DNA of 64,000 bases from NCBI RefSeq assembly GCF_030730875.1, contig NZ_JAVAMA010000001.1, positions 496,001-560,000 of the forward strand, written 5' to 3'. The position numbers were made by a program, and so were the translations under genes. The stretch is from Sphingomonas sp. DG1-23. GTDB lineage: Bacteria > Pseudomonadota > Alphaproteobacteria > Sphingomonadales > Sphingomonadaceae. Numbering within the stretch: the stretch's first letter is position 1; each line of letters starts with the position of its first letter. Under the pieces are notes generated by a model. It did no database searches. It was not told where the DNA came from and was given only the letters and a program-made list of their open reading frames with translations. Positions 27,090-36,845 of this stretch are shown one piece after another.

Positions 27090-27446
27090 TCAGGCGATCT
27101 CGCGATCGAGAAGCTCGTTCAGGTCGAGCCCGAGCAAGGCGATATGCTCGCGCACCCGCGGCCAATGGCCGGTGAGGAAGCGCTCGCGCTCGGCGAGGCG
27201 CAGCCGCTCGACCGCGCCGGGCAGCACGAACATGCCGACCCCGCGCCGGACCTCGACATAATCGTCGTCCTGAAAGCTCTGATAGGCCTTGGCGACGGTC
27301 AGCGGATTGGCACCGTGCTCGGCGGCGAGCGCGCGCACCGACGGCAGTTGGTCCCCCGCGCGATATTCGCCGCGCAGGATCGCCGCGGCGATGGTGGCGC
27401 GCAGCTTGAGATACACCGGTGAGTCTTCGTGCTCGAGCGCTGTCAT
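27090..27446 (-). CDS. GntR-family regulator (YtrA subfamily)
   Basis: A 118-residue short GntR regulator. The N-terminal winged helix (PVYLKLRATIAAAILRGEYRAGDQLPSVRALAAEHGANPLTVAKAYQSFQDDDYVEVRRGVGMFV) is clear; the C-terminal tail is only ~50 residues (two helices), which is the YtrA pattern. Such regulators usually control adjacent ABC transporters, but none is next to it; the nitroreductase gene lies directly upstream on the same strand, 18 bases away. Confidence 0.88.
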   Translation of the reverse strand: MTALEHEDSPVYLKLRATIAAAILRGEYRAGDQLPSVRALAAEHGANPLTVAKAYQSFQDDDYVEVRRGVGMFVLPGAVERLRLAERERFLTGHWPRVREHIALLGLDLNELLDREIA

Positions 27447-27464
27447 GCTGCCTTAATACACCAA

Positions 27465-28064
27465 TTAGCGATCGGGTCCATACCCCGGATTCCATTCGTG
27501 TACGATTTCGGACAGTTCGCCCCGCGGCCGCTCTTCGAGATCGCGCCCGGGCGTGCCGATGAAGACGAACCCGGCGATCCGCTGCGGTGCTGCGCCGAAC
27601 AGATCGCGCACCGCGTCCGAATAGGCCGCCCAGCCGGTCAGCCAGCTGCCGACGAACCCCATCGCATGCGCCGCGTGGAGCAGGTTCATGCACGCCGCCC
27701 CCGCCGACAATTCCTGCTCCCAGAGCGGAATCTTGTGCGGGATCACCGGCGCAGAAAGCACCACGACCAAAGCCGGCGCCTGGGTCACGAACTGCACCGT
27801 CGCTTCCTCGTCGCGCGCATTGCAATCGGGTTTCTCGGCGCGCTGGATCGCGACCAGCTTTTCGGCGAGCGCCCCACGTGCGTCGTCGGGCACGATCACG
27901 AAGCGCCACGGCGCGAGCTTGCCGTGATCGGGGGTCCGCGCCGCGATCGCCACCATCTCGCGCAATTGCGCCGGGCTCGGCCCCGGCGGCGCCATGTCGC
28001 GCGGCTTGCCCGAGCGGCGGGTCTTGAGAAGGCTGAGCGGCGTGGCGCGATCGTTGAAGGTCAT
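27465..28064 (-). CDS. Nitroreductase-family protein (YdjA-like)
   Basis: A 199-residue FMN-dependent oxidoreductase. LLKTRRSGKPRDMAPPGPS, AARTPDHGKLAPWRFVIV (FMN phosphate and flavin contacts) and EQELSAGAACMNLLHAAHAMGFVGSWLTGW are typical of the short YdjA/RutE-like nitroreductases. It likely reduces nitro compounds, quinones or enones with NAD(P)H. Upstream of the GntR regulator on the same strand, so the two may form an operon. Confidence 0.9.
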   Translation of the reverse strand: MTFNDRATPLSLLKTRRSGKPRDMAPPGPSPAQLREMVAIAARTPDHGKLAPWRFVIVPDDARGALAEKLVAIQRAEKPDCNARDEEATVQFVTQAPALVVVLSAPVIPHKIPLWEQELSAGAACMNLLHAAHAMGFVGSWLTGWAAYSDAVRDLFGAAPQRIAGFVFIGTPGRDLEERPRGELSEIVHEWNPGYGPDR

Positions 28065-28140
28065 GGCTGCGATCTAGGGAGCGAATCCGCACGCGCCAAG
28101 CTCGGCTTTGCACGCGGCACGCGCCGGGCTTCTACCGAGA

Positions 28141-28282
28141 CTAAATTGACTAAATTCACGGAAACGCGATCGATTGCGCAATTCTCTTTCGCGAGCCGCA
28201 ATTTCGCGGGAGCTGTCGACAAGATCAAAGAGCGGCCGGTTGCCGCCCGCACAGGCAAGCAGACGAAGTCCTATATTGCAAG
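28141..28282 (+). repeat. Dispersed ~140-bp intergenic element, copy 2 (possible microprotein frame)
   Basis: Second copy of the element at 20210-20348, here on the plus strand upstream of the peptide transporter. Ends are conserved (CTAAATTGAC..., ...CCTATATTGCAAG), the centre diverged, and the length differs from copy 1 by three bases, preserving the frame. Opening from the TTG at 28146, the frame reads TKFTETRSIAQ near its start and GKQTKSYIA near its end, and continues to a stop at 28391, 17 bases before the transporter start. Confidence 0.6.
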
Positions 28283-28407
28283 CCTCCGGCGGTCGCCGAA
28301 GGGCAGGACCGGCCTGCCGCTTTACACCCGCGCCATTCGCTCTAGGTTGACCGCCCATGCGCCGGGCCAAGCCCCGGAAACCGAACTATAAAAGGTCTAC
28401 CTCCCGC

Positions 28408-30201
28408 ATGGTCGAAACCCCAACCGCCGATAGCCCGGCAGAACCCGATATCAGCCACGTCAATCCCGCCGCGGAGAAGACCTGGTTCGGCCACCCGCGC
28501 CAGCTCGCCCGGATGTTCACCACCGAGATGTGGGAACGCTTCGGCTTTTACGGCATGCGCGCGCTGCTCACGCTCTATCTCACCCAGCATTTCATGTTCG
28601 GCGACCGGCAGGCGACCGGGATCTATGGCGGGTTCACCGCGCTCGTCTACCTGACCCCTTTGGTCGGCGGCTATCTCGCCGATCAGTTCCTCGGCTCGAA
28701 GCGCGCCGTGAAGTTCGGCGCGATCGTGATGTCGCTCGGCTATCTGATCCTGTGCTTCGGCGGGCCGACCGCGCAGCCGCACGCAAGCATCGACGGCCAG
28801 CGCTACGAAGTGTCGATCGAGAAGGTGGGCGAGCGCGAAATCCGCTACGTCGTCGATGGCGCGCGCAAACTCGAGATCAAGGGCAATGACGATGGCACTG
28901 TCGATCTGCTCGAGAATGGCGCGCCGGTGCGCAAGATCGCCAAGGGCGGGTTCGAATCGGACGCAGACCGCAGCCCCTTCTACGTGATGGTGATGCTGAT
29001 CGGCCTGTCGATGGTCTCGACCGGCAACGGCTTCTTCAAGCCCAACATCTCGACGATGGTCGGCGAGCTCTACGAACCCGGCGACCGCCGACGCGACGCC
29101 GGCTTCACGATCTTCTACATGGGGATCAACATCGGATCGCTCTTCTCGCAGATCCTGTGTCCGTTGCTCGCAGTGGTGTTCGGCTGGTGGGCGGGCTTCG
29201 GGCTCGCCGCGATCGGCATGATGGTTTCGTGGGCGCTGATCCAGTTCAACGGCAACACGCTCGCCGGCTTTGGCGAGCCGCCCGCACGACCCGAGGTCGA
29301 GCGCCAGCAATGGTTCATCTATGCCGGCGCGCTGCTGATCGTCCCGGTCTTCTATTTCCTCTACGTCAATCTGATGAATTCGGTCGAGCCGGCGCCCGGA
29401 TCGGGGATCATCGGCTATGTCGCGTCGCTGCCGATCATGGGCAAGTTCCTGTTCGGCACTTTCCTGATTTCGGTGCCCGGCATCCTGATCTGGTCATTCG
29501 TCGCGGGGAGCCGCGCGGAATTCCAGATGATGCTCGCCGCGATGACATTGATCGTGTTCAACGTCGTGTTCTGGACCCTGTTCGAGCAGGCTGGCTCTTC
29601 GCTGACGCTGTTCGCCGATCGCAACACCGATCTGTCGGTATTCGGACTGTTCAGCATCACCGCCCCGCAGACCCAGTTCTTCAACGCCGCGTTCATCGTG
29701 CTGCTCGCGCCGTTCATGTCGATCCTGTGGACGTCGCTGGCGAAACGCGGGCTCGAGCCTTCGATCCCGGTCAAGTTCGGCATCGCGCTGATCGGCGTTG
29801 CGGTGGGCTTCCTGCTGCTCGTCTGGGGCGCCAGCTTCGCCGATGCCGGGTTCCAGGTCGGGATCTGGTGGCTCGCCGGGCTGTACTTCGTGCACAGCTT
29901 CGCCGAGCTCTGCATCTCGCCGGTGGGCCTCAGCATGATCACCAAGCTGTCGATCGCACGCATCGTCGGCATGATGATGGGGGTGTGGTTCCTGTCGATC
30001 TCGGTGGCGCAATATGTCGCCGGGATGATCGCCCAGGTCGCCAGCGTCGACACCGTCGGCGGGCAGGTGACCAACCTCAAGGTCAGCCTCGACGTCTATG
30101 TCCATGTGTTCACGCTGATCGCCTGGTGGGCGATCGGGCTGGGCGTGCTCCTGCTGCTGCTCAGCTGGCCACTCAAGAAGTGGATGCATGGAGTCACCTA
30201 G
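28408..30201 (+). CDS. POT/PTR2-family peptide MFS transporter
   Basis: A 597-residue proton-coupled oligopeptide transporter in the inner membrane. The PTR2 signature is seen in EMWERFGFYGMRALLTLYLTQHF (ExxERFxYY-like) and in GNGFFKPNISTMVGELYEPGDRRRDAGFTIFYMGINIGS. About 12-14 membrane helices. A polar insert of ~60 residues after the fourth helix (SIDGQRYEVSIEKVGEREIRYVVDG...) forms a periplasmic or cytoplasmic domain not found in minimal POTs. The ATG at 28408 is chosen since the upstream in-frame start lacks homology. Confidence 0.92.
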   Translation: MVETPTADSPAEPDISHVNPAAEKTWFGHPRQLARMFTTEMWERFGFYGMRALLTLYLTQHFMFGDRQATGIYGGFTALVYLTPLVGGYLADQFLGSKRAVKFGAIVMSLGYLILCFGGPTAQPHASIDGQRYEVSIEKVGEREIRYVVDGARKLEIKGNDDGTVDLLENGAPVRKIAKGGFESDADRSPFYVMVMLIGLSMVSTGNGFFKPNISTMVGELYEPGDRRRDAGFTIFYMGINIGSLFSQILCPLLAVVFGWWAGFGLAAIGMMVSWALIQFNGNTLAGFGEPPARPEVERQQWFIYAGALLIVPVFYFLYVNLMNSVEPAPGSGIIGYVASLPIMGKFLFGTFLISVPGILIWSFVAGSRAEFQMMLAAMTLIVFNVVFWTLFEQAGSSLTLFADRNTDLSVFGLFSITAPQTQFFNAAFIVLLAPFMSILWTSLAKRGLEPSIPVKFGIALIGVAVGFLLLVWGASFADAGFQVGIWWLAGLYFVHSFAELCISPVGLSMITKLSIARIVGMMMGVWFLSISVAQYVAGMIAQVASVDTVGGQVTNLKVSLDVYVHVFTLIAWWAIGLGVLLLLLSWPLKKWMHGVT

Positions 30202-30202
30202 C

Positions 30203-30607
30203 ATGGAGCGCACCGCAGAAGGCGGCTGCCGGTGCGGCGCGGTGCGTTACCGCGTCGCCGGCGCGCCCGCCGCCACCACGCATTGCCATTGCAGCGACTG
30301 CCGCCGGATGACCGGCGCGCCGACGCTCGCCTGGGCGATCTTTCCCGAGGACAATGTGGCGATCGTCGCGGGAGAACTGGCGGTCCACGAAACTTCGCCG
30401 GGAGTCGAATGGGGGTTCTGCGCGAAGTGCGGAAGCACCCTCACCTATCGCCGCGCCAGCCGGCCGGGGCTGTTCGACGTGACCACGGCGACGCTCGACG
30501 ATCCCGAGCTGTTCCCGCCCGAGAAGGAGATCTGGACCGGGGAGCGGCTGTCGTGGATCCGCTCGAACCCGGACGTGCCGCACTTTCCGCGGACTGCCAC
30601 GGGCTAG
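30203..30607 (+). CDS. GFA-family zinc protein (glutathione-dependent formaldehyde-activating enzyme-like)
   Basis: A 134-residue protein with the GFA/CENP-V zinc-binding Cys pattern: GGCRCGAVRY near the N-terminus, THCHCSDCRRMTG, and GFCAKCGSTLTYR. The namesake accelerates formaldehyde-glutathione adduct formation; most homologues have unknown function. It begins one base after the transporter stop, with GGAG nine bases before the ATG, and is probably co-transcribed. A start at 30188, overlapping the transporter, is possible. Confidence 0.88.
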   Translation: MERTAEGGCRCGAVRYRVAGAPAATTHCHCSDCRRMTGAPTLAWAIFPEDNVAIVAGELAVHETSPGVEWGFCAKCGSTLTYRRASRPGLFDVTTATLDDPELFPPEKEIWTGERLSWIRSNPDVPHFPRTATG

Positions 30608-30622
30608 GACTGGCCTCAACTA

Positions 30623-30792
30623 CCGTCATCCCGGAAGCCGATTTTCTTCAAATCTCTGATTTGAATAGAAAATCGAGCTGTCCGGGATCCACCGTGCGGC
30701 AGGCATCCAGCGGTGAGGTGGATCCCGGACTGTAAGACTTTCCAGCGTAGAACCTGCGGTTTTCCGGGAAAGTCTAACATCCGGGATGACGG
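30623..30792. repeat. Nested intergenic palindrome (CCGTCATCCCGG family)
   Basis: Outer arms CCGTCATCCCGG (30623-30634) and CCGGGATGACGG (30781-30792) are perfect inverted copies; inner arms GTCCGGGATCCACC and GGTGGATCCCGGAC form a second dyad. The element fills most of the gap after the GFA gene. Besides it, 30608-30823 holds nothing else that I can support. Confidence 0.75.
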
Positions 30793-30823
30793 GTATGGCC
30801 TATTGAGTACGCACCCCAGGCAC

Positions 30824-30856
30824 AAAAAAGGGGAGCGTCGCCGCTCCCCGTTTTTT
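30824..30856. terminator. Bidirectional intrinsic terminator
   Basis: Stem GGGGAGCG (30830-30837) / CGCTCCCC (30842-30849), with six A residues on the left and six T residues on the right, so both strands have stem plus U-run. On the minus strand it ends the tiny ORF at 30874-30930, 18 bases after its stop codon. Confidence 0.85.
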
Positions 30857-30873
30857 CCGACTGGCAGGTCGGC

Positions 30874-30930
30874 TCAGGCGGCGCGCGCGTTGCGGCGGTG
30901 CGAGAGATACAGCGCGATCAGCGAAAACAT
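30874..30930 (-). CDS. Putative 18-residue microprotein behind a PhaR-like operator
   Basis: Encodes MFSLIALYLSHRRNARAA: a short hydrophobic helix followed by a basic tail, as in membrane-associated microproteins. AAGGG precedes the ATG by about eight bases. The leader contains, 24 bases upstream, the same 15-bp palindrome as the phasin leader, and an intrinsic terminator follows, so there is a complete, compact transcription unit of about 130 bases. It could instead be a small RNA with the ORF incidental. No family recognised. Function unknown; co-regulation with PHB granule genes is an inference from the shared operator. Confidence 0.45.
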   Translation of the reverse strand: MFSLIALYLSHRRNARAA

Positions 30931-30953
30931 CGTAATACCCTTATGAAAGTCTG

Positions 30954-30968
30954 TGCTGCAATGCAGCA
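30954..30968. promoter_or_regulatory. PhaR-like operator upstream of the microprotein ORF
   Basis: TGCTGCAATGCAGCA, identical over all 15 bases to the site at 23793-23807 in the phasin leader, and at nearly the same distance (24 versus 21 bases) from the downstream start codon on the same strand. The flanks are also similar (CCTATGCTGC versus CCTATATGCTGC on the minus strand). Confidence 0.6.
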
Positions 30969-31023
30969 TAGGACGCATTTGGGTCGCAGCGGGGTTTCCC
31001 GCAAATGCAATGTTTCCGGAGGC

Positions 31024-31044
31024 CGGTTGCACGAATTGCAACCG
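31024..31044. promoter_or_regulatory. Inverted repeat CGGTTGCA-N5-TGCAACCG
   Basis: Perfect 8-bp arms separated by CGAAT, lying between the M13 peptidase terminator and the PhaR-like site. By position it parallels the second dyad upstream of the phasin promoter. It may be an operator or part of a transcript 3' structure. Confidence 0.4.
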
Positions 31045-31052
31045 TAAGGAAA

Positions 31053-31080
31053 TCGCCCCGACATTGCTGTCGGGGCGATC
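31053..31080 (-). terminator. Terminator of the M13 peptidase gene
   Basis: On the minus strand GATCGCCCCGAC pairs with GTCGGGGCGAT around a six-base loop and is followed by TTTCCTTA. It begins about 20 bases after the peptidase stop. Confidence 0.75.
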
Positions 31081-31101
31081 CTCATTTCCAAAAGGCAGCG
31101 C

Positions 31102-33141
31102 TTACCAGATGTGCACGCGCTGGTCGGGTGGCAGATAGAGCGCGTCGCCCGGCTTGATGTCGAACGCGGCATACCAGGCATCGACGTTGCGGACGATGCC
31201 GTTGACCCGGAACATCGCCGGCGAGTGCGGATCGGTGAGCAATTGCTGGCGCTGGGCGCCCTCGCGCACCTTGGCCTGCCACGCCTGGGCATAGGACAGG
31301 AAGAAGCGCTGATCGCCGGTCAGTCCGCCGATCACCTTCGCCTTGCCGTGCTTGGCCTGGTATTTCTGATACGCGGCATAGGCCGCCTCGACCCCGCCGA
31401 GATCGCCGATATTCTCGCCCAAGGTCAGCGCGCCATTGATCTTGGTGCCGGGAATCGGCTCGAACGCATTATATTGTGCGGCGAGCGCGGCGGTGCGATC
31501 CTTGAAGCCCTTCTTGGCGGCGTCGGTCCACCAATTCTCGAACTTGCCGGTCGGGCCGAACATGCTGCCCTGATCGTCGAAGCCATGCCCCATCTCGTGG
31601 CCGATGATCGCGCCGATCGCGCCGTAATTGACCGCCGGATCGGCGTTCGGATCGAAATAAGGCGGCTGCAGGATCGCGGCGGGGAAGGTGATCTGGTTGG
31701 CCAGCGGGTTGTAATAGGCGTTCACCGTCTGCGGGGTCATGTTCCACAGCGAGCGATCGACCGGCTTGGGGAAACGCTGAAGCTCGAGCTGGTGCTGGAA
31801 CTCGCCCGAGCGAATCGCATTGCCGAGCACGTCGCCGCGCTCGACCTTGAATGCGGCATAATCGATATATTTGTCGGGGTGCCCGATGCGCGGCTCGAAC
31901 GCCGCCAATTTGGCGAGGGCGGCCTTGCGCGTGGCATCGTCCATCCAGGTCGAGCCGGCGATCCGTTCCTGATAGGCGGCGCGGAGATTCTCGATCAGCT
32001 CCCCCATCTGCTTCGCGGCCGCGGGCGGATAATATCTGGCGACGTAGATCGCGCCGACCGCCTCGCCGAGCGCGCCATTGGTCTGCTGCACCCCGCGCTT
32101 CCAGCGATCGCGCTGGATTTGCACGCCGTTCAGCGTCTTCGAATAAAAGTCGAACCGGGTATCGTCGAACGCCTTGGGCAGGAACTGGGCGTGATCGCTG
32201 ACGAAGCGATAGGCCAGATAATCCTTCCACGTCTGGAGCGGCGTCGCGACGAGGATCTTGCCCATCGCGGCGATCGCGGTGTTCTGGGTCATCAGCACCG
32301 TCGGCGACGAATCGAGACCCGCGGTCTTGAGCATCAATGCCCAATCGAACTCGGGCGCCTTGGCTTCGAGCCCCGAAAGCGGCTGGGGATCGTTGAGCTT
32401 GGCGATGTCGCGGCTCTGCTCGGGCGACCATTGCTGCTTCGCCATCGCGGTTTCGAGCGCGACGATCGCGTCCGCCTTGGCGCTGGCGTCGGAGATGCCG
32501 GCCAGTTCCTGGATCTTCTGGACATAGGCGCGATAGGCGGTGCGGAACGCGACATATTTGTCGCCGTCGAGCAGATAATAATCGCGCGGCATGCCGAGGC
32601 CGCCCTGGCCGGCGACCGCGGTGTAGCGGGTCGGATCGGCGAGATCGGGGATCACCCCCAGTTCGACCGGCGAGGCATAGCCGGTGCTCGCGAACAAGGT
32701 CTGCAGCCCGGCGAGGTCGTTCACTGCGGCGATCCTGCCGAGATAGGGCTTGAGCGGCGCGGTGCCGCGCGCCTCTATCCCCGCCTCGTCCATCCAGCTG
32801 GCGTAGAAATCGCCGACCTGCTTGCCGGTGGCGCCATAGGCCGCGGGGTTCTTCGCCATATCGTCGAGGATAGCGCGGACATTGGCCTCGGCCTCGACCG
32901 TGAGCAGCGTGCCATAGCCCGCCGCGGCGCGATCGGCGGCGATCTCGGTGCGCTCGTTCCAGCCGCCATTGGCGAAGGTCCAGAAATCGTCGCCCGGCTT
33001 CACTCCGGCCTTTTGCGCGGTGAGATCGACGCCGAACGCGCCGTATCGCGCGCCGCCCGAGGTCGACTGCGTGAATGCCGGCGCCGTCGCCACCACCAGC
33101 GCGACGCCCGCAGCGAGGCGCGCCAAAGCCTTGATCTTCAT
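31102..33141 (-). CDS. M13-family zinc metallopeptidase (neprilysin/PepO-like)
   Basis: A 679-residue exported endopeptidase. Signal peptide MKIKALARLAAGVALVVATAPAFTQ; the start at 33141 fits it. The thermolysin-like zinc site is HEMGH in IGAIIGHEMGHGFDDQG, the third ligand Glu is in TLGENIGDLGG, and NAYYNPLANQITFPAAILQPP is the M13 signature substrate-binding stretch. The C-terminal W of HIW is also typical. Acts on peptides in the periplasm. Cys are absent, unlike mammalian neprilysin. Confidence 0.95.
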   Translation of the reverse strand: MKIKALARLAAGVALVVATAPAFTQSTSGGARYGAFGVDLTAQKAGVKPGDDFWTFANGGWNERTEIAADRAAAGYGTLLTVEAEANVRAILDDMAKNPAAYGATGKQVGDFYASWMDEAGIEARGTAPLKPYLGRIAAVNDLAGLQTLFASTGYASPVELGVIPDLADPTRYTAVAGQGGLGMPRDYYLLDGDKYVAFRTAYRAYVQKIQELAGISDASAKADAIVALETAMAKQQWSPEQSRDIAKLNDPQPLSGLEAKAPEFDWALMLKTAGLDSSPTVLMTQNTAIAAMGKILVATPLQTWKDYLAYRFVSDHAQFLPKAFDDTRFDFYSKTLNGVQIQRDRWKRGVQQTNGALGEAVGAIYVARYYPPAAAKQMGELIENLRAAYQERIAGSTWMDDATRKAALAKLAAFEPRIGHPDKYIDYAAFKVERGDVLGNAIRSGEFQHQLELQRFPKPVDRSLWNMTPQTVNAYYNPLANQITFPAAILQPPYFDPNADPAVNYGAIGAIIGHEMGHGFDDQGSMFGPTGKFENWWTDAAKKGFKDRTAALAAQYNAFEPIPGTKINGALTLGENIGDLGGVEAAYAAYQKYQAKHGKAKVIGGLTGDQRFFLSYAQAWQAKVREGAQRQQLLTDPHSPAMFRVNGIVRNVDAWYAAFDIKPGDALYLPPDQRVHIW

Positions 33142-33252
33142 GAAGGAATTCCCCGTAACCCAGTGTATTATCTTAGTGTATCGCCGGGTCGGGGCGGGTG
33201 CAACGGGCAAATGAAAGCCATATTCCCCCTCCCTTTCAGGGAGGGAGCGGCT

Positions 33253-35190
<1,938 letters not shown>

Positions 35191-35357
35191 CGTGAATCCG
35201 CTCCTTGTGCTCGTGCCCCTTGTCCCCAACCGGCGCCGGCACGCAAGCGGCAGAATCCGTTACGGCACCGCTCCGAGCTCCAGTTTTTCAAGGAGTGCGA
35301 CAAACTGCGACATATTTTCGGTGGAACCGATCGCCCTCGCCAGCCATCTTGCCACCC

Positions 35358-36845
35358 ATGGCCAGACGCCCGATCGCCCTGACGCTCCTCCTCGCACTGC
35401 CGCTCGCCGCCTGCGCCGCGGGGCCGGACTATCGCCCGCGCACCGCACCCGAGCTCGGCGTGCCCGACGCCTGGTCGGTGCCGGCAGACCAACGCGCCCG
35501 CGAGGACATGACGCGCTGGTGGGAGAAATTCGACGATCCGCAGCTCGCATCGCTGGTCCAGCGCGCCCAGGCGTCGAACCTCGACGTGGCGCAGGCGGTG
35601 ACCCGGCTGCGGCAGGCGCGCGAGTCTTTGGTCCAGCAGCGCGCATCGCTGTTGCCGAGCGTCAGCGCCTCGGCCGGCGCGTCGCGCAGCGAATCGCTTC
35701 GCGGCGGCACCACGACCACCACCTTGCCCGACGGCAGCGTCACGTCCTTCTCGACCGGCGGCCGCAACAGCTTCTCGCTCGGCGCCGACGCGAGCTATCA
35801 GGTCGACCTGTTCGGCGGCGTCCGCCGCGGCGTCGAATCGGCGCGTGCCGGCTATGAAGCCTCGGGCTTCGATTATGCCGCGGTCTTGATCTCGATCGAG
35901 GCGGAGACCGCGCGCAACTATGTCCTCGCCCGCGCGGCGCAGGCACAGCTCGCCAATGCGCGCAATTCGCTGGCGCTGCAGGACGACAATCTCCAGATCG
36001 CGCAATGGCGCGTGCAGGCGGGCCTCGTCTCGACGATCGATCAGGAGCAAGCGCGGGCGCAACGCGCGCAGACCGCAGCGACGATCCCCAGCCTCGAAGC
36101 GAATTACAACGGCTTCGTCTCGCGGCTCGGCGTGCTCACCGGGCAGGCGCCCGGCGCGCTCAAGGTCGAACTCGAGGCCGTCAAGCCGATCCCGCGCGGC
36201 CCCGCGCAAGTCGCCGCCGGCATTCCGGCCGAGGCGCTGCGTCAGCGCCCGGACATCCGCGCCGCCGAACGCAACCTCGCCTCGGCGACCGCGCAGATCG
36301 GCGTCGCCGAGGCGCGGCTCTATCCCTCACTGTCGATCGGCGGCAGCATCGATGCGGGCAGCAGCGCGCTCAGCTCGATCTTCGACGTGATCACCGGACG
36401 GCTGTTCGGCAACATCGCCCAGACCATCTTCGACGCCGGCCGCACCCGCAGCCAGGTCCGTTCGGCGCAGGCGGCGGCGGACGGCGCATTCCTCTCGTAC
36501 AAGCAGACCGTGCTCACCGGGCTCGAGGATATCGAGAATGCCGTCGTCGCGCTGCAGGCGGCGCAGCGGCGCGAAGCCGAGTTCCGCATCGCGCTCGAGG
36601 CGGCGGACAATCAGGCGCTGCTCGCGCGGATGCAATATCGCTCGGGCCTCACCGATTTCACCACGCTCAACCAGGCGGAGAGCCAGTTGCTCTCCGCCCG
36701 CAACGGGCTGGTGAGCGCGCAATCCGACCAATCGACCGCGCTGATCCAGCTCTATCTGTCGCTCGGCGGCGGCTGGGACAGCAATGTCACTCCCACGGCC
36801 CCGGCGCGGGCCTCGACCACAGGCGGCACCGCGGATGGCAACTGA
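35358..36845 (+). CDS. Efflux RND outer-membrane lipoprotein (NodT/OprM family)
   Basis: A 495-residue TolC-like outer-membrane channel lipoprotein. The N-terminal signal ends in lipobox LAAC (MARRPIALTLLLALPLAAC), followed by GPDYRPRTAPELGVPDAW and WWEKFDDPQLASLVQRA, standard for NodT proteins. Two OEP repeats with long alpha-helical stretches follow (EALRQRPDIRAAERNLASATAQIGVAEARLYPSLSI). First gene of a four-gene operon with an HlyD-type adaptor, an ABC ATPase and a MacB-type permease. ATG 35358 chosen for the signal peptide. Confidence 0.93.
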   Translation: MARRPIALTLLLALPLAACAAGPDYRPRTAPELGVPDAWSVPADQRAREDMTRWWEKFDDPQLASLVQRAQASNLDVAQAVTRLRQARESLVQQRASLLPSVSASAGASRSESLRGGTTTTTLPDGSVTSFSTGGRNSFSLGADASYQVDLFGGVRRGVESARAGYEASGFDYAAVLISIEAETARNYVLARAAQAQLANARNSLALQDDNLQIAQWRVQAGLVSTIDQEQARAQRAQTAATIPSLEANYNGFVSRLGVLTGQAPGALKVELEAVKPIPRGPAQVAAGIPAEALRQRPDIRAAERNLASATAQIGVAEARLYPSLSIGGSIDAGSSALSSIFDVITGRLFGNIAQTIFDAGRTRSQVRSAQAAADGAFLSYKQTVLTGLEDIENAVVALQAAQRREAEFRIALEAADNQALLARMQYRSGLTDFTTLNQAESQLLSARNGLVSAQSDQSTALIQLYLSLGGGWDSNVTPTAPARASTTGGTADGN

